Shown here piece after piece: positions 25,916-33,124 of a stretch of 64,000 bases of DNA. Every line of letters begins with the position of its first letter. Position 1 is the first letter of the stretch. Under the pieces are notes generated by a model, which did no database searches, was not told the origin of the DNA, and saw only the letters and a program-made list of their open reading frames with translations. The stretch is from Amycolatopsis benzoatilytica AK 16/65 (GTDB lineage: Bacteria; Actinomycetota; Actinomycetes; Mycobacteriales; Pseudonocardiaceae). The translations under genes and the position numbers were made by a program. The DNA lies in contig NZ_KB912942.1 of the NCBI RefSeq assembly GCF_000383915.1, positions 8,140,470 to 8,204,469 of the forward strand, written 5' to 3'.

Positions 25916-27400
25916 TCAGGCGCGGGGATTGAATGGGTCGGCGATGGTGTTCCCGGTGTCGATCCAGGCGGTCTTGACCTCGGTGTACTCCTCGATGGCG
26001 TGGAAGCCGTTCTCCCGGCCGATCCCGCTTTCCTTGAATCCGCCGAACGGGGCGACATGGTTGGTTTTGCGGTAGTTGTTGATCCATACGCTGCCCGCGC
26101 GCAGGCGCCGGATCATGCGGTGGGCGCGAGCGACGTCGCGGGTCCAGACGCCGGCGGCGAGGCCGAACGGGGTGTCGTTGGCGATTCGGACGGCGTCGTC
26201 TTCGTCGGTGAACTTGATGACCGCCGCGACCGGCCCGAAAACCTCTTCGCGAGCGATCCGCATGTCGTTGGTGACCCCGGTGAAGACGGTGGGCTGGACG
26301 AACAAACCCTCGTCGAGCGCGGGGTCGGCGGGCCGCCCGCCACCAGTGGCCAACTGTGCGCCCTCGGCCTTCGCCATCTCGATGTAGTGCAGCACCTTGT
26401 CGTACTGGGCCTGACAGGCGACGGTGCCCATTTCGGTTTCGGGGTGGAGCGGGTCGCCGAGCTTGATCTGCGAGGTCTTCTCGGTGAGTGCCGCGACGAA
26501 CTCGTCGTGGATGTCTTCGTGCACGAGGACCCGTGACCCCGCCATGCAGGTCTGTCCGGTCGCGGCGAAGATGCCCGCGATGACGCCGTTGACGGCGTTG
26601 GGCAGGTCGGCGTCGGGAAAGACGATGTTGGGCGATTTTCCGCCCAGTTCCAGGGAAACTCGCGCGAGCCGCTGCGCTGCCGTGACCGCGATCTTCTTGC
26701 CGACAGCGGTGGAACCGGTAAAGGCGATCTTGTCGACGCCGTGGTGTTCGGCCAGCGCGGCGCCGACCGGCGCGGCCCCGGTGACGACGTTGACGACCCC
26801 ATCGGGGAAACCGGCCTCCTGGATGAGCCGGGCGAGGACCAATGTGGACACCGGGGTGATCTCGGAAGGTTTGATCACCACGGTGTTCCCGGCCGCGAGG
26901 GCGGGGCACAGCTTCCACAACAGCAACGCCAGCGGGCTGTTCCACGGGGTGATCGCGGCGACCACGCCGATCGGTTCCCGCACGGTGAACACCTGCATGC
27001 CCGGCACGCTGCTGGCGAGCGTTTCGCCGAGCGGGCTTTCGGCGACTCCGGCGAAGAAATAGCAGTGGTTGGCCAGTGCGATGGTCTGGCCGGCGACTTC
27101 ACGGATGAGCTTCCCGTTCTCCAGGACCTGGATGCGGGCGAGTTCGTCGGCGTTCTCCTTGATGAGGTCGCCGAACCGGCGCAGCAGAGTCGCGCGCTGC
27201 AGCGGCGTCGAACCGGACCAAGGCCCATCATCGAACGCCCGCCGGGCCGCGGTGACGGCGTCGTCTATGTCCTGGGGCGTGGCGCTCGGCACCTCAGCCC
27301 AAGTCTTCCCGTTGAAGGGGTTGACCGACGGGAAGGTGGCACCGTCTGCGGCGTCGCGCCACTTTCCGTCGATCAGCATCGTGTAGGTCTCGGTGCTCAT
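25916..27400 (-). CDS. NAD(P)-dependent aldehyde dehydrogenase of the tricarboxylate-type catabolic cluster
   Basis: 494 residues from the ATG at 27400. ALDH features are complete: AAITPWNSPLALLLWKLCPA (cofactor/substrate pocket), FTGSTAVGKKI (glycine motif, about 242), the general base Glu in [10 protein letters not shown] (about 265) and the nucleophile Cys in GQTCMAGSRVL (about 299). The end motif PFGGFKESGIGRENG is typical of the betaine/aminomuconate-type subgroup. It oxidises an aldehyde to a carboxylate. It is the last gene of the leftward operon (dehydrogenase, transporter, ALDH), 25 bp after the transporter, so the aldehyde is probably an intermediate of the same pathway. Confidence 0.92.
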   Translation of the reverse strand: MSTETYTMLIDGKWRDAADGATFPSVNPFNGKTWAEVPSATPQDIDDAVTAARRAFDDGPWSGSTPLQRATLLRRFGDLIKENADELARIQVLENGKLIREVAGQTIALANHCYFFAGVAESPLGETLASSVPGMQVFTVREPIGVVAAITPWNSPLALLLWKLCPALAAGNTVVIKPSEITPVSTLVLARLIQEAGFPDGVVNVVTGAAPVGAALAEHHGVDKIAFTGSTAVGKKIAVTAAQRLARVSLELGGKSPNIVFPDADLPNAVNGVIAGIFAATGQTCMAGSRVLVHEDIHDEFVAALTEKTSQIKLGDPLHPETEMGTVACQAQYDKVLHYIEMAKAEGAQLATGGGRPADPALDEGLFVQPTVFTGVTNDMRIAREEVFGPVAAVIKFTDEDDAVRIANDTPFGLAAGVWTRDVARAHRMIRRLRAGSVWINNYRKTNHVAPFGGFKESGIGRENGFHAIEEYTEVKTAWIDTGNTIADPFNPRA

Positions 27401-27425
27401 GCCGGTGGTTCTCCCAAACTTTCTT

Positions 27426-28745
27426 TCAGGCGGAGGCGGGCAGGGCTGGTTCGGGCGCGGTGGACGCCGCATGTTTCTTGTGGCGCACGCCGACGACGGC
27501 GACGAGCGAAATGGCGGCGGAGGCGACGGTCAACAGGGCGAGCGGCCACCAGCGGGTTCCGTTGCCGACTAAGGCTTCGGCGACGAACGGTGTCGGAGCG
27601 CTGAAGATCAGGGCACCGAGCGCGTTGCTCAACGCGGTGCCGCTGTAGCGGACCTTGGTGTCGAACTGGTCGGCGATGACGCTGGAAATCACGGCGTACA
27701 CAGTGGCGTGGGCGCCCAGCATCATGACGGTGACGACGAGGCCGGTGAGGAAAACCTGGTCGCGGCCCATGAGCCAGAAGAACGGGAAGACCGCCGCCGC
27801 GGTGAACAGGACACCGCCCAGCAGCACGGGCCGGGCGCCGACTCGGTCGCTGGCGGCGGCGACCACCGGCAGGACAAGCAGGTCGATGGCGGCCGCGACC
27901 ATCACGATGAGCAACGCGGTCTCGCGCGCCATGCCGAGCGAGGTCGTCGCGTAGGTCAGGAAGTACACCGAGATGAGGTAGAAAACGACATTGACCGAGG
28001 CTTGGACACCGGTGCCGACCGCGAGCCCCCGCCACGCTCGGGTGAAGACCTCGCCGATCGGTAACCGGACTGTCTGCCCGGCCGATTTGAGCTCGCTGAA
28101 CTGCTCGGGTTCGGCGACGCCGAGACGGATCGCCAGGCCGACGGCGACGAGCACGAAGCCGGTGAGGAACGGGATCCGCCACCCCCAGGCCAGCAGCTGA
28201 TCATTGGGCAACGCCGAGACCGCGGACATCACGGCGGTCGCGAGGACCAGGCCGAGCGGGCTGCCCATCTGCGGTGCGGACCCGAACAGCCGCCGCCGCG
28301 ACGGCGGCGCGTGCTCGACCGACATCAGCACCGCTCCACCCCATTCGCCGCCGACCGCCAGCCCCTGGGAGAGGCGCAGGGTGATGAGCAGGATGGGTGC
28401 TGCGATGCCGATCGAGTGGTAGGTCGGCAGCGCCCCGATCAGACCGGTCGAGACACCCATGATGCTCAGGGTCATGATCAGGGTGGACCGGCGGCCGAGC
28501 TTGTCGCCGAGGTGACCGAACACCGCGGCGCCGATAGGCCGGGCGACGAACGCGACAGCGAGTGTGGCGAACGACGCGAGCTGTCCGCTGTGCGTGTCGA
28601 ACGCCGGGAAGAACAGCTTGCCGAAGACCAGCGCGGCGGCGAGGCCGTAGACGAAGAAGTCGAACCATTCGATGGTGGTGCCGACGAGGCTGGCGATGGC
28701 GGCACGCCGGGACATAGCCCGGGTGGTCCGCACCGGTTGTGCCAT
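27426..28745 (-). CDS. MHS-family major facilitator transporter for an organic acid
   Basis: 439 residues, 12 membrane segments. The MHS (metabolite:H+ symporter) signs are all present: AAIASLVGTTIEWFDFFVYG at the N-terminus, the loop GHLGDKLGRRSTLI between segments 2 and 3, and RLSQGLAVGGEWGGAVLMSV in segment 4. Relatives import citrate, tricarballylate, alpha-ketoglutarate, shikimate or proline/betaine. I chose the ATG at 28745 because AAAGGAG lies eight bases upstream. An ATG at 28763, overlapping the upstream stop as TGATG, lacks such a site. It lies between a TcuA-like dehydrogenase and an ALDH, so a polycarboxylate substrate is likely. Confidence 0.9.
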   Translation of the reverse strand: MAQPVRTTRAMSRRAAIASLVGTTIEWFDFFVYGLAAALVFGKLFFPAFDTHSGQLASFATLAVAFVARPIGAAVFGHLGDKLGRRSTLIMTLSIMGVSTGLIGALPTYHSIGIAAPILLITLRLSQGLAVGGEWGGAVLMSVEHAPPSRRRLFGSAPQMGSPLGLVLATAVMSAVSALPNDQLLAWGWRIPFLTGFVLVAVGLAIRLGVAEPEQFSELKSAGQTVRLPIGEVFTRAWRGLAVGTGVQASVNVVFYLISVYFLTYATTSLGMARETALLIVMVAAAIDLLVLPVVAAASDRVGARPVLLGGVLFTAAAVFPFFWLMGRDQVFLTGLVVTVMMLGAHATVYAVISSVIADQFDTKVRYSGTALSNALGALIFSAPTPFVAEALVGNGTRWWPLALLTVASAAISLVAVVGVRHKKHAASTAPEPALPASA

Positions 28746-28762
28746 GACTGTCTCCTTTGACA

Positions 28763-30148
28763 TCAGGACGCTGCGCTGGGGACGGTGGAGCGTGCCGCGG
28801 CCGCTTCGCCGGCGACGCGGCCGAAGCAGAGGGCACGCAGGACGGAGGTGGCACCGGGGTACTTGTGGTGATAGATCCCGGCGACCTCGCCGACGGCGTA
28901 CAGGCCCGGGATCGGCGCACCGTCCCGGCCGACGACCCGTGCGTGTTCGTCGGTCTTGAGGCCGCCGAAGGTGAAGGTGATGGCGCAAGTTACCGGCCAC
29001 GCCACGTACGGAGGCTCGTCGATCGGGCGCGCCCAGTTCGACTTCGGCGGTTCGAGCCCGTTGGTCGACACCCCGTCGAGACGGGTCACGTCGAGGGGAC
29101 CTGGCTGGGCGGCGGCGTTGTACTTCTTGACCGTCGTCACGAGCGCGGCGGCGTCGAGGTCGAGACGCTCCGCCAGGGCTTCGAGCGTGTCGGCCGATTC
29201 GGGTTCGCGGTCGGTCAGGACGGCGCGCGCGATGTCGTGGCGCACCAGTTTCTGGTCCGCGATCAGGTACGCGAACTGGTTGGCGTCGCGCCAGATCCGG
29301 TACGCGACCGACTCGAAGGTGTTGTCCGGGGTGTCGGCGCCTTCGTCGAGGAACCGCTCGCCGCGGTGGTCGACGAGGATGCCGTACGGATAGACCATGA
29401 CCAGTGCTTCCGGTGACCGGGTGCGCGGGTCGACTGGCTCGCCGTGGAAGCGGTCGAACTGCCCGTCGGTCGCCGCCCCGGCACGCACGCCCATCTCGAT
29501 GCCCTCGCCCTGATTGGCGCGCCCGCCGGGGGCGATGGTCGAAAGCTCGTGCCCTCGCTCGCCGAGGTGGCGGTTGAGCAGTGTCGCACTGCCTTCGAAT
29601 CCGCCGCAGGCAAGAACGACTGTCGGCGCTTCCCACTGCGTCCCGTCGGCCACGACGACGCCGGTCACGGTGCCGGTCTCGTCCTGGACAAGGGCGTGTG
29701 CGGCGGTGTCGTACCGGATGGTGCCGCCGAGGGCCTCGACCCGGGCCGCGAGCGTCTCCACGATCGCCGCGCCACCGCCGACCGGCATCAGCCGCGGGCC
29801 CTTCGAGGTCAGGAAGTAGGTGAGGTCCGCCTTCGTGGCGATGCCGTTCTCGTTGAGCCACTGCATGGTGGGCTGGGCCAGCGCGGCCAGCCTCCCGACG
29901 ATGGCGGCGTCGGTCCGGCCGTCGCTCAGTTCGAGCATCCGGGCGGAAAAGTCGGCCGCCGGCGCGCCGTCCTGTTCGAGCCGGAAGAACGCGCCGGTCC
30001 ACGCCGTGTTGCCACCGCGCCGGGCCTTCGACGTCCGTTCGAGGACGACTACGCGACCCGTGGGGTGGAGCTCCAGGAACCGCACGGCGGTCGCGAGACC
30101 GCCGGCGCCGCATCCGACCACGACCAGATCTGCCTGTTGTCGAGTCAC
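28763..30148 (-). CDS. FAD-dependent dehydrogenase, tricarballylate dehydrogenase (TcuA)-like
   Basis: 461 residues from a GTG at 30148 preceded by GAGGGAG. It belongs to the fumarate reductase/succinate dehydrogenase flavoprotein family: FAD motif DLVVVGCGAGGLATAVRFLE, RRGGNTAWTGAFFR (about 43), LSDGRTDAAIVGRL (about 75), PVGGGAAIVETLAARVEALG (about 120) and the C-terminal AGIYHHKYPGATSVLRALCF. The RGGN and GRTD positions match TcuA, which oxidises tricarballylate to cis-aconitate; 3-ketosteroid dehydrogenases are more distant alternatives. It is the first gene left of the IclR operator region. Pairing with an MHS transporter also mirrors tcuA-tcuC. The exact substrate is inferred. Confidence 0.8.
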   Translation of the reverse strand: MTRQQADLVVVGCGAGGLATAVRFLELHPTGRVVVLERTSKARRGGNTAWTGAFFRLEQDGAPAADFSARMLELSDGRTDAAIVGRLAALAQPTMQWLNENGIATKADLTYFLTSKGPRLMPVGGGAAIVETLAARVEALGGTIRYDTAAHALVQDETGTVTGVVVADGTQWEAPTVVLACGGFEGSATLLNRHLGERGHELSTIAPGGRANQGEGIEMGVRAGAATDGQFDRFHGEPVDPRTRSPEALVMVYPYGILVDHRGERFLDEGADTPDNTFESVAYRIWRDANQFAYLIADQKLVRHDIARAVLTDREPESADTLEALAERLDLDAAALVTTVKKYNAAAQPGPLDVTRLDGVSTNGLEPPKSNWARPIDEPPYVAWPVTCAITFTFGGLKTDEHARVVGRDGAPIPGLYAVGEVAGIYHHKYPGATSVLRALCFGRVAGEAAAARSTVPSAAS

Positions 30149-30256
30149 GAAACTCCCTCTCTCTTCCCCTGCGCACCATTGAGCGGTTTCGGGGTTCCGC
30201 TGGCCAGTTTGAGCAGTGCGGGAGTCAGGAAAGCACGCGCCATCGGCTCCGTCAAC

Positions 30257-30293
30257 CCACAATGTGGTTTGCATAAACCGTCTGACGGTCTAT
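30257..30293. promoter_or_regulatory. IclR operator region: two palindromes in the divergent promoter
   Basis: ATAAACCGTC (30273-30282), T, GACGGTCTAT (30284-30293) is a 21-bp palindrome with one mismatched pair. Beside it CCACA (30257-30261), A, TGTGG (30263-30267) is a perfect 11-bp palindrome. Both lie in the 155-bp gap between the dehydrogenase operon and the iclR operon, the normal position for IclR-type control of divergent catabolic operons. The 21-bp site ends ten bases before the iclR ATG. Confidence 0.65.
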
Positions 30294-30303
30294 GGTGGGA
30301 TTC

Positions 30304-31083
30304 ATGGCTGAGACTGGTACCGCTTCCACGCGGGTCGACGGCGGCGTGCGCAGCATCGCGCGAGCCATCGAGGTGTTGGAACTCTTCGACGTGGCGCATC
30401 CGACCCGGCAGCTGCGCGACCTGGTGACGCTGACCGGGCTGCCGAAGACCACCGTGGTGCGACTGCTTTCGACGCTCGAATCGCTCGGGCTGATCGTCGA
30501 CAGGGGCGACTCGTCCTATGGGCCCGGCCCCGGCTTCCTCCGCTGGGTCAAGCTCGCGGAGTCGTTGTGGGAGGTCGGGCCCGAGGCGCGCAAGATCATG
30601 TCCCGGCTGGTGGACGACTGCGGAGAGACCGTCAACGTCTACATCCGGCAAGGGCTCGACCGGACCTCGGTCGCCCAGGTCGAGGGCACCGCGACGGTCC
30701 GCAGCGTGGTCGAGGTGGGCGTGCCCTATCCGCTGGCCACCGGGGCCGCGGCCAAGATCCTGCTCGGCGGCGCACCGGAAGACGTGCTGCGAGAACTGGC
30801 CGCCCGCCGTTCAGACCTGGCCTGGGAGTCGCTGCGCCGCGAGGTCGACAGCATCCGCGAGGCCGGCTACGCGATAACGCACGGCGAACGCGAACTGGGC
30901 GCGTCCGCGGTGGCGGCGCCGATCTTCGGCAAGGACGGCCGGGTCATTGCTGCGCTGTCCGCGAGCGGGCCGACGTCACGCTTCACCGCCGACCGCGTCG
31001 GCCGGTACGTCGACGCCGTCACAGCGGCGGCCGGCGAAATCAGCCAAGTCGGCCTTGGCCCGGTGGAGGTGTTTCTTCGATGA
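30304..31083 (+). CDS. IclR-family transcriptional regulator of the catabolic cluster
   Basis: 259 residues from the ATG at 30304 (a GTG at 30292 is possible but lies within the operator). The N-terminal winged helix is VRSIARAIEVLELFDVAHPT, LRDLVTLTGLPKTTVVRLLS (about 15-65). The IclR effector domain follows: VNVYIRQGLDRTSVAQVEGT, PYPLATGAAAKILLGG, ITHGERELGASAVAAPIFG. It controls the two divergent operons, probably in response to the imported acid or a CoA product. Its TGA overlaps the CoA-transferase ATG (ATGA at 31080-31083), so the regulator is translated with the pathway enzymes. Confidence 0.93.
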   Translation: MAETGTASTRVDGGVRSIARAIEVLELFDVAHPTRQLRDLVTLTGLPKTTVVRLLSTLESLGLIVDRGDSSYGPGPGFLRWVKLAESLWEVGPEARKIMSRLVDDCGETVNVYIRQGLDRTSVAQVEGTATVRSVVEVGVPYPLATGAAAKILLGGAPEDVLRELAARRSDLAWESLRREVDSIREAGYAITHGERELGASAVAAPIFGKDGRVIAALSASGPTSRFTADRVGRYVDAVTAAAGEISQVGLGPVEVFLR

Positions 31084-32285
31084 CCGCGGATCTGCTCGCG
31101 GGGGTGCGCGTACTCGACCTGACCAACGTGCTGGCCGGGCCGTTCGCGGGCTATCAACTGGCCTTGATGGGTGCTGAGGTGATCAAGGTGGAACCCCCCG
31201 GGACCGGCGACCTGGCCCGTCAGCTCGGCTCCGACCCGGAGCTGTCTCGTGAGGGTCTCGGGGTCTCGTTCCTCGCCCAGAACTCCGGAAAGCGGTCGAT
31301 CACCGTCAACCTCAAATCGGACGGCGGCAAGGAAGTCTTCGCGAGACTTGTGAAGAGTGCCGACGTTCTGCTGGAGAACTTCCGCCCCGGCGTGCTGGAG
31401 CGGCTGGGATTCGGCTGGGATCGCTTGCGGGAGATCAACCCGCGGCTGGTCTACTGTGCTGTTTCCGGTTTCGGCTCGACTGGGCCGATGCGCGGCAGGC
31501 CCGCATACGACCAGGTGATCCAGGGACTGTCCGGCATAATGAGCGTGACCGGGACCGCGGAGGTGGCGCCGCTGCGCGTCGGTTTCCCGGTGTGCGACAG
31601 CTTCGGCGGGCTTGCCGCCGCGTTCGCGATCTCTTCGGCGTTGCTTCGCCAGCGGCGCACCGGCGAAGGCGCCTTCCTCGACACCTCGATGCTCGACGCC
31701 GCGCTGACGGCGATGGGCTGGGTGGTGTCGGATCATCTGATCGGCGGGCGCGAACCGGCCCCGATGGCCAACGAGAACATCACGTCCGCACCGTCTGGAA
31801 CCTTCGAAACCGCGGGCGGCGAGCTGAACATCGCGGCGAACAAACAGGAGCAGTACGAGATTCTCTGCCAGGTACTCGGTCGCGAGGAGCTGATCAACGA
31901 TCCGCGGTTCGCCACCCGGGAGGACCGCAAGCGCAACCGGCAGACACTGCGAGCCGAGCTGGAGACCTCGCTCAAGGCGAAGACCGCGGCGGAATGGGAC
32001 GAGATCCTGCTCGGCACCGGAGTGCCCGCCGCCCCGGTGATCTCGGTCCCCGAGGCACTGGTCTCCGCGCAGGTCGCGCACCGCGAGCTCGTCACCTCGG
32101 TGCCCTCGCCTGCGGCAAGCGGCGGTGAAGTGCGGGTGCTCGGCGCGCCCACCCAGGTCGACGGCGCCCGGGTCTCCACGGACCTGCGGCCACCGAAGCT
32201 CGGCGAACATACCGAGGCGATCCTGCGCGAACTGGGCTGCGGGAAGGCCGAAATCGCGCGGTTGCGTGAGGAGAAGGCGGTATGA
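31080..32285 (+). CDS. Class III (CaiB/BaiF) CoA-transferase
   Basis: 401 residues. The opening LLAGVRVLDLTNVLAGPFAG contains the family start, EVIKVEPPGTGDLARQ the usual next block, and LLENFRPGVLERLGFGWDRL with AVSGFGSTGPMRGRPAYDQV the core. The catalytic Asp of the family is the D in the AYD turn (about 141-143) or the nearby conserved site. Such enzymes move CoA from a donor such as succinyl-CoA to a carboxylic acid. It overlaps iclR by 4 bp and the next gene by 4 bp. With a citryl-CoA-lyase-like protein next, the acceptor is probably citrate or a citrate analogue; this is inference. Confidence 0.9.
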   Translation: MTADLLAGVRVLDLTNVLAGPFAGYQLALMGAEVIKVEPPGTGDLARQLGSDPELSREGLGVSFLAQNSGKRSITVNLKSDGGKEVFARLVKSADVLLENFRPGVLERLGFGWDRLREINPRLVYCAVSGFGSTGPMRGRPAYDQVIQGLSGIMSVTGTAEVAPLRVGFPVCDSFGGLAAAFAISSALLRQRRTGEGAFLDTSMLDAALTAMGWVVSDHLIGGREPAPMANENITSAPSGTFETAGGELNIAANKQEQYEILCQVLGREELINDPRFATREDRKRNRQTLRAELETSLKAKTAAEWDEILLGTGVPAAPVISVPEALVSAQVAHRELVTSVPSPAASGGEVRVLGAPTQVDGARVSTDLRPPKLGEHTEAILRELGCGKAEIARLREEKAV

Positions 32286-33124
32286 CTTCCGCACGGGACA
32301 AGGCGATCCATGCGACGTCGACCCGCGACGTGACCGACTGGTGGGCCACCGCGGTGTCCGACATCGAGCCCGGGGTCATCCGGCTGCGCGGCTATCCGGT
32401 GCAGGAGCTGATCGGGAACGCCGGCTTCGCGGAAACTATCTGGCTCCTGCTCCGCGGAGAGATGCCGCGCAAGGCCCAGGCCGCCTTGCTGGAGAAGGCA
32501 CTCGTCGCCGCCGTGGACCACGGCCCGCAGGCACCGTCGATCGCGGCCGCCCGGATGGCGGCGACCTGCGGGGTCGGGCTGCACGGCGCGATGTCCACTG
32601 GCGTCGGGCTGCTCGGAGATGTGCACGGGGGAGCCGGGCAGCAGTGCATGGCCGTGCTCGCCCGCATCCGCGAAGCGTCTGAAAAGGACGGTGTCGAGGC
32701 TGCGGTCGCCAAGGCGCTGAAAGACTTTCGGGAGCGACGGCGGCACGTGCCTGGCTTCGGGCATCGCTTCCACCCGCGCGATCCGCGCCGGGATCCCTTG
32801 CTTCAGGCCGTATCCGAGCAGGTCGTGGCCGGCGTCGTCGAGGGGCATTGCTTGAGGATCGCCGAAGAACTCGAACGGCAGCTGGCAGCGGGACGGACCG
32901 CGCCGGTCCCGATGAACATCGACGGTGCCACCGCCGTCGTCTACGCGGAACTCGGCTTTCCGCCGGAACTGGGCCGCGGGTTGTTCATCCTGTCGCGCTC
33001 GGTCGGGATCCTGGCCCACGCCTGGGAAGAGACCCAATCCGGGCGTCGGATCAAGGGGCCGATTCCCCCGCCCCTGCTGCCCGCCTACGTCGGCACCGCC
33101 GAACGCCAGGTGCCGCAGCCGTGA
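32282..33124 (+). CDS. Citryl-CoA lyase-like protein, short citrate synthase family
   Basis: 280 residues, far shorter than citrate synthase (about 370-430). Family features are GYPVQELIGNAGFAETIWLL at the start, GLLGDVHGGAGQQCMAVLAR with the His of the active site (about 120), and VPGFGHRFHPRDPRRDPLLQ with the second active-site His and Arg (about 157-170). Short proteins of this type are described as citryl-CoA lyase, splitting citryl-CoA to acetyl-CoA and oxaloacetate. It lies between a CoA-transferase and an aconitase-like gene, overlapping both by 4 bp. Cleavage of a substituted citryl-CoA, giving another acyl-CoA, is equally possible. Confidence 0.82.
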   Translation: MTSARDKAIHATSTRDVTDWWATAVSDIEPGVIRLRGYPVQELIGNAGFAETIWLLLRGEMPRKAQAALLEKALVAAVDHGPQAPSIAAARMAATCGVGLHGAMSTGVGLLGDVHGGAGQQCMAVLARIREASEKDGVEAAVAKALKDFRERRRHVPGFGHRFHPRDPRRDPLLQAVSEQVVAGVVEGHCLRIAEELERQLAAGRTAPVPMNIDGATAVVYAELGFPPELGRGLFILSRSVGILAHAWEETQSGRRIKGPIPPPLLPAYVGTAERQVPQP

